Source of the DNA: JBFHIZ01 sp963666475
Lineage (GTDB): Bacteria; Bacillota; Clostridia; Lachnospirales; Lachnospiraceae
NCBI GenBank assembly: GCA_963666475.2
Contig: CAXXJM010000001.1
Location: 1,364,001-1,428,000, forward strand
DNA length: 64,000 nt
Direction of reading: 5' to 3'
Each line of letters starts with the position of its first letter. The first letter of the stretch is position 1. The notes beneath the pieces are model-generated. The model was not told where the DNA came from and did no database searches. It saw only the letters and a list, made by a program, of their open reading frames with translations. Shown one piece after another: positions 51,299 through 59,291 of the stretch. The position numbers were made by a program, and so were the translations under genes.

Positions 51299-51763
51299 TC
51301 ACCATAATATTGATTTAATCAAATCATTATATCTTGGAAAAATCTGATTGATGAGATTGTTTTCGCGAAACACCATAGGCGGAACTCCGGGATAAAACAG
51401 AAGCATTCGATATCCATACAATCCAATCGTAACAATCAGGGCAAACACCAATAAAGGCGTAAGTTTTTTAATCTGTTTCCCCCGAACATATCTTTGTAGT
51501 CCAAACATAAGGAAAAACAGCGCCCAGAGATATCCGGCAGGATTCATATTCCACGCTCGCACAAAACGAAACGTTAAAATAAAAAAGATCGACCGTGTCA
51601 TTCCACATCCCGGACATGGTATCCCTGTAGATAACAACATTGGACAATATGCATGAAAAAAATAATGAGCAATAAAATAATATAATGCAAACCCAACTAT
51701 AAACCATTTCCACTGTTTCACATCGTTCCAAATTCGTTTTAAGATTATCTTATACTGATTCAT
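51299..51763 (-). CDS. DUF2752 domain membrane protein
   Basis: A 154-residue membrane protein. The DUF2752 core STGIPCPGCGMTRSIFFIL, with its CPGCGxTR motif, is diagnostic, followed by NPAGYLWALFFLMFG. About three to four helices are present. The two cysteines may bind metal or form a redox pair; the function is unknown. AAAGGGAAAG upstream of the ATG at 51763 fixes the start. It is followed by the small membrane protein gene 105 nt away, and such pairs are common, so the two may work together. Confidence 0.85.
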   Translation of the reverse strand: MNQYKIILKRIWNDVKQWKWFIVGFALYYFIAHYFFHAYCPMLLSTGIPCPGCGMTRSIFFILTFRFVRAWNMNPAGYLWALFFLMFGLQRYVRGKQIKKLTPLLVFALIVTIGLYGYRMLLFYPGVPPMVFRENNLINQIFPRYNDLIKSILW

Positions 51764-51843
51764 ATCTTTCCCTTTTTGACAATGCACTCTATAGCACGTG
51801 AATTGAGTTTTGTGCAAATGTGCTCATATCAAGTCTTTAGTTA

Positions 51844-52148
51844 TCATTTTAGTAACCGTTCTTTAGCTAATTCAATATGTTCCATAATATGTCCGACATT
51901 TCCTTCTCCAGCATATTTGGACGAGTCGAAAAAATTTTCTTCAAGATTCGACCAATACAGTTCGTTTTCGTCCCCATAAACACTGAATTCCGACCATATC
52001 TTGCCTACATATACTTCTACGTAACAATTATCTAATGGATATGAAAAAGTCATTAGATGTGTCAAAACCATGGATTCATTTTTCTTCTACACATCAGAAC
52101 TCGATCTTCTTTCTCATTAAAAACTGCAATTAAATTATACCCAAGCAC
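51844..52148 (-). pseudogene. Nudix hydrolase pseudogene lacking the Nudix box
   Basis: A GTG at 52148, with GAGAGGGG 6 nt upstream, opens MLGYNLIAVFNEKEDRVLM and CRRKMNPW, a normal MutT/8-oxo-dGTPase start. The frame then stops (TGA at about 52073), while another frame continues with LTHLMTFSYPLDN, YVEVYVGKIW and GDENELYWSNLEENFF to a stop at 51844, a normal Nudix C-terminus. The middle, where the catalytic Nudix box G-x5-E-x7-REVxEExGU should be, is missing, by about 30-35 codons. The gene is therefore inactive unless expressed as fragments. Confidence 0.75.
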
Positions 52149-52158
52149 AGTGGACCCC

Positions 52159-52250
52159 TCTCGTTTTATATGATATCTGTATTCTCGTTTTATTTATATC
52201 TATATTCACATTTTATTTACATCTGTATTCTCACTTTAAAATAGTAGTCC
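52159..52250. repeat. Degenerate 23-24 bp tandem repeats
   Basis: Four copies begin at 52159, 52183, 52206 and 52229. The plus-strand unit resembles TCTCGTTTTATTTATATC and TGTAT, with a few substitutions per copy. They lie just upstream of the Nudix pseudogene. The region from 52251 to 52580 is AT-rich and holds no gene. Confidence 0.7.
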
Positions 52251-52580
52251 ATCCTCTTAGGAAAGTCAATCTTCATCTTTTTCTTGTTTTCTAGCATACT
52301 TATTCATGAAAATCATTTTATATTTTTTTATATGATTGGGCAATTAACTTGAAAATAAACGTTTTCAACCATTTTTGTATATTATTTAGTCAAACATAAC
52401 CAGATATGTATTAAAATGCCCAAAATCTATTTTTCTATACTACATTTCAAATATATTACTGTCTAGTTAGTCAAATATGTTATTTATTCAAATATTTGTC
52501 CAAAAAGTTTTAATTAATGAATCAGAGACATCAGTGGCTTGCTTTGGCCCTGGCGTTTCGCCCTATATTTACACAAAGCA

Positions 52581-52616
52581 AAAGACCCAGTTGCAAGCAA
52601 GCTTGCACTGGGTCTT
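52581..52616 (-). terminator. Terminator of the str operon (after tuf)
   Basis: AAGACCCAG and CTGGGTCTT, extended by GCAAG/CTTGC with one mismatch around a short loop, lie 38 nt past the tuf stop; TCTTTTGCTTTG follows on the minus strand. Confidence 0.88.
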
Positions 52617-52653
52617 CCACTATTTTCACGCTAGGCCTATGGCCATGCGATTC

Positions 52654-53847
52654 TTATTCGATTACTTCAGCAACACGTCCTGAACCAACTGTACGTCCAC
52701 CTTCACGAATAGCGAAAGTTAAACCTTGATCCATAGCGATTGGGTGAATTAATTCGATAGTCATTTCGATGTTGTCACCTGGCATACACATTTCAACACC
52801 TTCTGGTAAACGGCAAACACCAGTTACGTCAGTTGTTCTGAAGTAGAACTGTGGTCTGTAGTCTGTGAAGAAAGGAGTATGACGTCCACCTTCTTCTTTT
52901 TTCAATACGTAAACAGCAGCTTTGAATTTTGTGTGGCATTTGATTGAACCTGGTTTTGCAAGAACTTGTCCACGTTGGATTTCGTCTCTGTCAACACCAC
53001 GAAGTAATGCACCAATGTTATCTCCAGCTTGAGCTTCGTCAAGTAATTTACGGAACATTTCGATACCAGTTACAACAACTTTTCTGGTTTCTTCTTTAAG
53101 ACCAACGATTTCAACTTCGTCCTGAACATGAAGTGTACCAGCTTCTACTCTACCAGTAGCAACTGTTCCACGTCCTGTGATAGAGAATACGTCCTCTACA
53201 GGCATGATGAATGGTTTGTCTGTATCTCTCTGTGGATCTGGAATGAATGAGTCAACAGCAGCCATTAATTCCATGATTTTGTCTCCCCATTCTCCTGAAG
53301 GATCTTCAAGAGCTTTTAAAGCTGATCCCTGAATTACTGGAGTATCATCTCCTGGGAAGCTATATGTATCTAATAATTCTCTGATTTCCATTTCTACTAA
53401 TTCAAGCATTTCTTCATCATCAACCATGTCACATTTGTTCATGAATACAACGATGTAAGGTACACCTACCTGACGAGATAAAAGGATATGCTCTTTAGTC
53501 TGAGCCATAACACCATCAGTTGCAGCTACTACTAAGATAGCTCCGTCCATCTGTGCAGCACCAGTGATCATGTTTTTAACATAGTCAGCATGTCCTGGAC
53601 AGTCTACGTGTGCGTAGTGTCTGTTTTCTGTAGAGTATTCAACGTGTGCAGTTGAAATTGTGATTCCACGTTCTCTTTCTTCTGGAGCTTTATCGATATT
53701 TGCGAAATCTACAGCAGCGTTTCCTGCAACTCTTTCAGAAAGAGTTTTTGTGATAGCAGCTGTTAATGTTGTTTTACCATGGTCAACGTGTCCAATGGTA
53801 CCAATGTTACAATGGGTTTTTGATCTGTCAAATTTTGCCTTTGCCAT
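52654..53847 (-). CDS. tuf: Elongation factor Tu
   Basis: A 397-residue GTPase that delivers aminoacyl-tRNA. G motifs GHVDHGKTT, DCPGHADYV, NKCD and the C-terminal PGDNIEMTIELIHPIAMDQG are canonical; His in the DCPGHAD activation loop region is in place. It is the last gene of str, 95 nt after fusA, so this is the str-linked copy; no second tuf occurs in the window. AGGAGG precedes the ATG. Confidence 0.99.
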   Translation of the reverse strand: MAKAKFDRSKTHCNIGTIGHVDHGKTTLTAAITKTLSERVAGNAAVDFANIDKAPEERERGITISTAHVEYSTENRHYAHVDCPGHADYVKNMITGAAQMDGAILVVAATDGVMAQTKEHILLSRQVGVPYIVVFMNKCDMVDDEEMLELVEMEIRELLDTYSFPGDDTPVIQGSALKALEDPSGEWGDKIMELMAAVDSFIPDPQRDTDKPFIMPVEDVFSITGRGTVATGRVEAGTLHVQDEVEIVGLKEETRKVVVTGIEMFRKLLDEAQAGDNIGALLRGVDRDEIQRGQVLAKPGSIKCHTKFKAAVYVLKKEEGGRHTPFFTDYRPQFYFRTTDVTGVCRLPEGVEMCMPGDNIEMTIELIHPIAMDQGLTFAIREGGRTVGSGRVAEVIE

Positions 53848-53904
53848 TATTATTCCTCCTAATAACTAACCTTATAATATTTTCATTTTATTTTTTTACT
53901 TGCA

Positions 53905-53931
53905 CCCTTGATTATATTAAATAATCAAGGG
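53905..53931. other. Stem-loop in the fusA-tuf spacer
   Basis: CCCTTGATTA pairs with TAATCAAGGG around a 7-nt loop. A T run follows only on the plus strand, so for the operon transcript it is a stable stem without a U tract rather than a terminator. It may stabilise or process the mRNA upstream of tuf. Confidence 0.6.
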
Positions 53932-53942
53932 TTTTTCAAGTA

Positions 53943-56060
53943 TTATTTCGCTTTTGCTGAAAGCACTTTCTCCTGAACATTCTTAGGTACTTGTTCATAT
54001 TTTTCAAAGAACATAGAGTAATTCCCACGTCCCTGTGTTTTTGAACGAAGATCTGTAGAGTAACCGAACATTTCTGATAGTGGAACATATCCACGTACCA
54101 TCTTTCCGCCACCGATATCATCCATTCCCTCAATACGTCCACGACGTGAGTTAATGTCACCAATAACGTCTCCCATATACTCTTCAGGCATAGTTACTTC
54201 AACTTTCATAATTGGTTCAAGTAATACTGGGCTAGCTTTTTGCATAGCTTCTTTAAATGCAAGAGATCCTGCAATATGGAAAGCCATTTCTGATGAATCG
54301 ACTTCATGATATGATCCATCATAAACTACTGCATGTACACCAACCACTGGGAATCCACCAAGAATTCCGGCTTTTGTAGCTTCTTCGATACCATTTCCAA
54401 CAGAAGGAATGTATTCTTTTGGAATGTTTCCTCCTACTACCTGTGATTCGAATTTGAACAATTCATCTCCATTTGCATCCATAGGTGCAAATCGTACTTT
54501 ACAGTGTCCATATTGTCCACGTCCACCAGACTGTTTTGCATACTTGCTATCAACATCAACTTCTTTCGTGATTGCTTCTTTATAAGCAACCTGTGGAGCT
54601 CCTACGTTTGCCTCTACTTTAAATTCACGAAGTAGACGGTCTACGATGATTTCCAAATGAAGTTCTCCCATACCTGCAATGATTGTCTGTCCAGTTTCCT
54701 GATCAGTATGTGCACGGAATGTAGGATCTTCTTCAGCAAGTTTTTGAAGGGATTCTCCCAATTTACTTTGTCCAGCTTTTGTTTTAGGCTCAATTGCAAG
54801 CTCAATAACTGGTTCTGGGAATTCCATTGACTCAAGGATTACTGGATGTTGATCATCACAGATTGTATCTCCTGTTGTTGTCACTTTAAAACCAACTGCT
54901 GCAGCGATATCTCCCGAATACACAACATCTAAATCTTCTCGTTTATTTGCGTGCATCTGTAAGATACGTCCAACACGTTCTTTTTTATTTTTTGTTGAAT
55001 TCAGAACATAAGATCCTGATTTAATACTTCCTGAATACACACGGAAGAATGCTAGCTTACCAACAAATGGGTCTGCCATGATCTTAAATGCAAGTGCTGA
55101 GAATGACTCATCATCTGATGACTTTTTGCTGATTGGATTTCCATCCATATCAGTTCCTTCAATTGCAGGAATGTCAATTGGTGAAGGCATGTACTCAAGT
55201 ACTGCGTCTAATAATTTCTGAACTCCTTTGTTACGATATGCTGAACCACAACAAACTGGTACTGCTGTACTTTCACATGTCGCTCTACGAAGAACTGCTT
55301 TTAATTCTTGAACAGAAGGAACTTCTCCTTCTAAGAACATCATCATTAATTCGTCGTCTAATTCACAGATTTTTTCTACCATTTCATCACGATACATTTC
55401 TGCATCATCTTTCATGTCTTCTGGAATATCAACGATTGATATATCTTCGCCTTTATCGTCATTATAGATATATGCTTTCATTTCAAATAAATCGATAATT
55501 CCTGTAAAATCATCTTCTTTTCCAATTGGTAATTGAATAATGATTGCATTTTTACCTAAACGATTTCTAATCTGATCTACAGCACCATAGAAGTTCGCTC
55601 CCAAGATATCCATCTTGTTAATGTAAGCCATTCTAGGTACTTTATATGTATCTGCCTGACGCCATACGTTCTCTGACTGAGGTTCTACACCGCCTTTTGC
55701 ACAGAATACACCAACCGCACCATCCAATACACGAAGAGAACGTTCAACTTCAACAGTGAAGTCAACGTGACCTGGTGTATCAATGATGTTGATACGATGT
55801 TCTTCTGCTCCTGGCTTTTTGCTAGTACCTTCTCTTAAGGTCCAATGACATGTAGTCGCTGCAGATGTTATTGTGATTCCTCTTTCCTGCTCCTGTTCCA
55901 TCCAGTCCATGGTAGCAGTACCTTCATGAGTATCACCAATTTTATAGTTTACACCGGTATAAAACAAAATACGCTCTGTCAATGTGGTCTTACCCGCATC
56001 GATATGAGCCATAATACCAATGTTTCTGGTTCTCTCCAATGGGTATTTTCTTCCAGCCAA
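53943..56060 (-). CDS. fusA: Elongation factor G
   Basis: A 705-residue translocation GTPase. G motifs AHIDAGKTT, DTPGHVDF and NKMD occur in domain I; domain IV (about 480-610) includes QSGGRGQYGHCKVRFAP. Length is standard, and the fusidic acid region is not obviously altered. It is 14 nt after rpsG and 95 nt before tuf, the canonical order. Confidence 0.99.
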   Translation of the reverse strand: MAGRKYPLERTRNIGIMAHIDAGKTTLTERILFYTGVNYKIGDTHEGTATMDWMEQEQERGITITSAATTCHWTLREGTSKKPGAEEHRINIIDTPGHVDFTVEVERSLRVLDGAVGVFCAKGGVEPQSENVWRQADTYKVPRMAYINKMDILGANFYGAVDQIRNRLGKNAIIIQLPIGKEDDFTGIIDLFEMKAYIYNDDKGEDISIVDIPEDMKDDAEMYRDEMVEKICELDDELMMMFLEGEVPSVQELKAVLRRATCESTAVPVCCGSAYRNKGVQKLLDAVLEYMPSPIDIPAIEGTDMDGNPISKKSSDDESFSALAFKIMADPFVGKLAFFRVYSGSIKSGSYVLNSTKNKKERVGRILQMHANKREDLDVVYSGDIAAAVGFKVTTTGDTICDDQHPVILESMEFPEPVIELAIEPKTKAGQSKLGESLQKLAEEDPTFRAHTDQETGQTIIAGMGELHLEIIVDRLLREFKVEANVGAPQVAYKEAITKEVDVDSKYAKQSGGRGQYGHCKVRFAPMDANGDELFKFESQVVGGNIPKEYIPSVGNGIEEATKAGILGGFPVVGVHAVVYDGSYHEVDSSEMAFHIAGSLAFKEAMQKASPVLLEPIMKVEVTMPEEYMGDVIGDINSRRGRIEGMDDIGGGKMVRGYVPLSEMFGYSTDLRSKTQGRGNYSMFFEKYEQVPKNVQEKVLSAKAK

Positions 56061-56074
56061 GGTTATTCCTCCTT

Positions 56075-56545
56075 CTAGAATCTGTAATGTGCGAATGCTT
56101 TATTCGCTTCAGCCATCTTATGCATGTCTTCTTTTTTCTTATATGAAGCTCCTGTATTGTTAGCTGCATCCAGAATCTCATTTGCTAATTTTTCTTCCAT
56201 TGTTTTTTCTCCTCTTTTACGAGAATACAATGTAAGCCAACGAAGTGCTAAAGCTTGTCTTCTTTCCGCTCTTACTTCGATAGGTACCTGGTAAGTAGCT
56301 CCACCAATACGTCTTGCTTTTACTTCTAATACTGGCATGATATTGTTCATAGCTTCCTGAAACACTTCAATTGCAGGTTTATCTGCTTTTGCTTCAATTC
56401 TTTCGAATGCTCCATACACAATTTTCTGAGCGATACCTCTTTTACCATCCAACATAATGTTGTTGATTAATTTGGTAACCACTTTATTGTTGTATAAAGG
56501 ATCCGCTAATACTTCTCTTTTTTGAATATGTCCTTTACGTGGCAC
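56075..56545 (-). CDS. rpsG: 30S ribosomal protein S7
   Basis: A 156-residue head-assembly initiator. It begins PRKGHIQKREVLADPLYNNK and has VKARRIGGATYQVPIEVRAE and the C-terminal KKEDMHKMAEANKAFAHYRF. In E. coli S7 represses the str operon through the rpsL-rpsG spacer; here that spacer is 166 nt with a perfect hairpin. It is 14 nt before fusA. Confidence 0.98.
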   Translation of the reverse strand: MPRKGHIQKREVLADPLYNNKVVTKLINNIMLDGKRGIAQKIVYGAFERIEAKADKPAIEVFQEAMNNIMPVLEVKARRIGGATYQVPIEVRAERRQALALRWLTLYSRKRGEKTMEEKLANEILDAANNTGASYKKKEDMHKMAEANKAFAHYRF

Positions 56546-56569
56546 GGTTCTTCCCTCCTTATTATAGTC

Positions 56570-56587
56570 GAAAGCAAAATTGCTTTC
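56570..56587 (-). other. Hairpin in the rpsL-rpsG spacer
   Basis: GAAAGCAA and TTGCTTTC form a perfect 8-bp stem with a minimal loop about 25 nt before the rpsG start. By analogy to E. coli, S7 could bind this 166-nt spacer. The rest of 56546-56711 shows no gene and no clear promoter. Confidence 0.5.
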
Positions 56588-56711
56588 CTGTCAATAAATC
56601 ATCGGTACTCACAAATAACTTGTGTTCGTGTCTGTTTCTTTATCTAAGCTTATAAGGCTCTTAATCGAACTCCAACACTAAACATTTTTAACTGTGGTAC
56701 TTGCAAAAAAA

Positions 56712-57134
56712 TTATTTCTTTGCAGCTTTTGGTCTCTTAGCTCCGTATTTAGAACGAGCCTGACGTCTGTTAGCAACACCTGCTGTATCCAATGTACCAC
56801 GAATAACATGGTATCTTGTACCTGGTAAGTCTTTTACTCTACCACCTCTTACAAGTACAACACTATGTTCCTGCAAATTGTGACCTTCTCCTGGAATATA
56901 GCTTGTTACTTCGATTCCGTTTGAAAGACGTACTCTTGCGATTTTACGAAGAGCAGAGTTAGGTTTTTTAGGTGTAGCAGTTTTTACAGCTGTACAAACG
57001 CCTCTCTTTTGTGGAGAAGAGATTGCAGTAGTCTTCTTATGTAAAGAGTTATATCCCTTTTGAAGAGCTGGTGCTGTAGATTTTTTTACAGTTGTCTGTC
57101 TACCTTTTCTTACTAACTGGTTAAATGTTGGCAT
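56712..57134 (-). CDS. rpsL: 30S ribosomal protein S12
   Basis: A 140-residue decoding-centre protein. It begins PTFNQLVRKGRQTTVKKS and has TPKKPNSALRKIARVRLSNG and GEGHNLQEHSVVLVRGGRVK with DLPGTRYH. The residues where streptomycin resistance arises (the Lys of TPKKPNSA and the Lys of GRVKDLPG) are wild type. It heads the str operon with a consensus promoter 100 nt upstream. Confidence 0.98.
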   Translation of the reverse strand: MPTFNQLVRKGRQTTVKKSTAPALQKGYNSLHKKTTAISSPQKRGVCTAVKTATPKKPNSALRKIARVRLSNGIEVTSYIPGEGHNLQEHSVVLVRGGRVKDLPGTRYHVIRGTLDTAGVANRRQARSKYGAKRPKAAKK

Positions 57135-57232
57135 TCCGATTCACCTCCTGTGTTATTTTTTGAAATGTCGCATGAGAATAGGTCTTTATATTTATGCAAT
57201 ACAAAAGAACACATTTTCCCACATGCTAAATT

Positions 57233-57261
57233 ATTATACTTTTTCGTTCTTCTATTGTCAA
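57233..57261 (-). promoter_or_regulatory. Promoter of the str operon
   Basis: TTGACA (57256-57261) and TATAAT (57233-57238) are 17 nt apart on the minus strand, a perfect sigma-A consensus. The leader to rpsL is about 90 nt. Confidence 0.92.
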
Positions 57262-57365
57262 CCAATTTTTCTTATATTTTACGTTTTTGTGACTGGCGGC
57301 ATTCTTTTCCCCCTTTTTTGGTACTAATTTGCTAGATATTTACCTTCCCATGGCCTTCCTCGTGC

Positions 57366-57394
57366 TTTTCAATTGCTTTTTGCTATTGTATAAT
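57366..57394 (+). promoter_or_regulatory. Promoter of the GGNEF-sigma operon
   Basis: An extended -10, TG-TATAAT (57387-57394), is paired with a weak -35 TTTTCA (57366-57371), 17 nt apart. The start would be near 57401, with GGGGG just before the ATG at 57432. The str promoter is divergent, 105 nt away. Confidence 0.65.
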
Positions 57395-57431
57395 AAGAAG
57401 GTATTCAATCATACACTAGGGGGTGCACAAA

Positions 57432-58142
57432 ATGGAAACCAAAAAACTTAAAAACTATAAGGTTTTTAAACAAATTCAATTAATCGTTCTTATTTGTCTT
57501 ACGATCACATTTTTCTTAGTCATTATTCGTTCTACTTCCATACGATTTTACATCCTGAACAATCCCGAAATCTTAGCGATATTCTTTATGACATGGGTTG
57601 TACTTTTTGTCTCATTTTTATATTTACTTTATGATTTCAGAAAAATCGAATTATATATCAAACAGGAACATCATTTAAAAAGAGAAGCCTATTTAGATGA
57701 TTTAACCGGAATTCCAAACAGACACTATTTTGATACAGTCTTAAAAATCGGAACCGATGGTTTTGAAATCAAAGATACAGGATGCGCACTTCTTTCCATA
57801 GAAAATCTCGTGGAAATTAATGCATCCTATGGCCACGAAGTAGGCGATATCATTATTAAAAACTTATCTTCCATCTTAGAATCCGTTGGTAGCAAAAGTG
57901 GTTTCATTGCTAGAAATGGTGGAAACGAATTCCTGGCAATTATCAATCATGCAACCGAAGAAGTAATGGCAAACTTATACAACGATATCATTTCACAACT
58001 TGCAGAAAAGAACCAAGACAAAACAAAATTTCCCGATATCAGAATTTCCTTTTTCTATCTGTTAAATTCTGAAACGAAAGTTCAAAAGGTATCCGAACTC
58101 ATTACATTAACCTACAAAAAAAAGAACGCGAAAGCAGAATAG
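57432..58142 (+). CDS. Membrane protein with degenerate GGDEF domain (GGNEF)
   Basis: A 236-residue protein with two membrane helices (about 15-35 and 46-67), a short coiled linker and a GGDEF-like domain (about 75-230). YLDDLTGIPNRHYFD and the fold are kept, but the signature reads GGNEF (163-167), the first metal Asp of DxDxF is Ser (LSIENL) and ND is NA in EINASYGH. Cyclase activity is therefore unlikely; it may bind GTP or c-di-GMP, or only transmit a signal. It is the first gene of an operon with a sigma factor and a putative anti-sigma factor. Confidence 0.85.
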   Translation: METKKLKNYKVFKQIQLIVLICLTITFFLVIIRSTSIRFYILNNPEILAIFFMTWVVLFVSFLYLLYDFRKIELYIKQEHHLKREAYLDDLTGIPNRHYFDTVLKIGTDGFEIKDTGCALLSIENLVEINASYGHEVGDIIIKNLSSILESVGSKSGFIARNGGNEFLAIINHATEEVMANLYNDIISQLAEKNQDKTKFPDIRISFFYLLNSETKVQKVSELITLTYKKKNAKAE

Positions 58143-58149
58143 GAACTAT

Positions 58150-58719
58150 ATGAATCCTCCAGATTACGAACACATAGCCGTTCTCGTCACGAGGACGCAA
58201 GATGGGGATAGTAATGCTTTTGCCGAAATCTATTCCCTTACCTATAACAAAGTTTATAATTATGCCTGTCACTATCTGAAAGATACGCATCTGGCACAAG
58301 ATGCAGTTCAGGAAGTCTTTATTTCAGCGCTAAAAAACATATCCAGCGTAAAAAATCCACTTTCTTTTATTGCTTGGCTCAACCAGGTTTCCTTTCACGT
58401 TTGCTTTGATTTAGCAAAGAAAAGAAACGAATCTTACGGACTCGTAGATGATTTAGTGATCGAACAACTGATTAACGACCAAATTTACGAAGGACCAGAA
58501 ACGCAAATCATGCACGAAGATTTTAGTTTAAGAATTGAAAGAGCAATTTATTCTCTTCCAACCCTCGAAAAAGAAGTTGTAATCCTAAAATATTACAACA
58601 ACATGAAGCTCGAGTACATTGCCAAAACGACTGGCGTCAGTAAAAGCACCGTAAAACGCCATTTATGCAATGCAAAACAGTTACTAAACAAAATGTTAAA
58701 AGACGAGGAGGACGCATGA
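58150..58719 (+). CDS. RNA polymerase sigma factor, ECF-type sigma-70 family
   Basis: A 189-residue sigma factor. Region 2 (about 20-90) includes FAEIYSLTYNKVYNYACHYL and AQDAVQEVFISALKNI for -10 recognition and core binding; region 4 (about 135-185) has YSLPTLEKEVVILKYYNNM and VSKSTVKRHLCNAKQLL for the -35. Regions 1 and 3 are missing, as in ECF sigmas. It is 7 nt after the GGNEF gene and overlaps the next gene by 4 nt (ATGA). It probably drives a small regulon including possibly its own operon; no ECF-type promoter could be picked out here. Confidence 0.92.
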   Translation: MNPPDYEHIAVLVTRTQDGDSNAFAEIYSLTYNKVYNYACHYLKDTHLAQDAVQEVFISALKNISSVKNPLSFIAWLNQVSFHVCFDLAKKRNESYGLVDDLVIEQLINDQIYEGPETQIMHEDFSLRIERAIYSLPTLEKEVVILKYYNNMKLEYIAKTTGVSKSTVKRHLCNAKQLLNKMLKDEEDA

Positions 58720-59219
58720 AAATATTGAATTGGATCAAACGAGATAAAACCTACAAAATGGATTTAAAATCCGCAAACGAAACCCTGCAAAATGTTTTTG
58801 CCCAGTGTGACACCACTCCGAACACTATCCCTCTGGATAAAATTGTTTTACAGCAAAAAGCAAATACAAGATATGCAAGCATCGGGATATATACCTCACT
58901 TCTAATGCTCATTATATTACTTATCCTTCCAGCATTTATTTTGCAGTCGGATGCCACAATTATATCACAAAAAGGAATCTCCAATGTTCGCCTAGATTCC
59001 TACTATATTACTAGCACTTCCATTCACGTCGAACTAAAAGATACCAATTGCAACTACACGATTAGCTATGCAATAAGCGATGATCAAACAAAGAGTTTTG
59101 CGCAAATTGATCCACGTGATCCTTATCACCTCATCTTTGATTTTGATCGAACATCAACAGACTTATATTTATTTGACATAAATGGCAATGCAAAGACTTT
59201 TCATATTGAACCCAAATAA
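58716..59219 (+). CDS. Single-pass membrane protein, putative anti-sigma factor
   Basis: A 167-residue protein. A charged N-terminal cytosolic region (1-50) is followed by one membrane helix (about 51-72) and an extracytoplasmic beta-rich domain of about 95 residues (SIHVELKDTNCNYTISYAIS). The topology and the 4-nt overlap with the sigma gene (GAGGAGG before the ATG) suggest an anti-sigma factor, but there is no zinc-binding HxxxCxxC motif, so the assignment is by context. It closes the operon. Confidence 0.7.
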   Translation: MKILNWIKRDKTYKMDLKSANETLQNVFAQCDTTPNTIPLDKIVLQQKANTRYASIGIYTSLLMLIILLILPAFILQSDATIISQKGISNVRLDSYYITSTSIHVELKDTNCNYTISYAISDDQTKSFAQIDPRDPYHLIFDFDRTSTDLYLFDINGNAKTFHIEPK

Positions 59220-59238
59220 TCTTTCATTATTCATCAGA

Positions 59239-59271
59239 AAATGCCAATCATTTACATGATTGGCATTTTTT
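59239..59271. terminator. Bidirectional terminator between the sigma operon and rpoC
   Basis: AAATGCCAATCAT pairs with ATGATTGGCATTT around a 3-nt loop, with T on the plus strand and A/T tracts on both sides, between convergent genes. Confidence 0.92.
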
Positions 59272-59291
59272 ATTGCATAAATTTATTTCAT

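Noticed and set aside
52159..52250. Tandem repeats as a possible CRISPR array
   Set aside because: The units adjoin with no spacers of constant length, are degenerate, and no cas gene is nearby.
53905..53931. Terminator between fusA and tuf
   Set aside because: On the transcribed strand the stem is not followed by a T run, and fusA-tuf cotranscription is universal.
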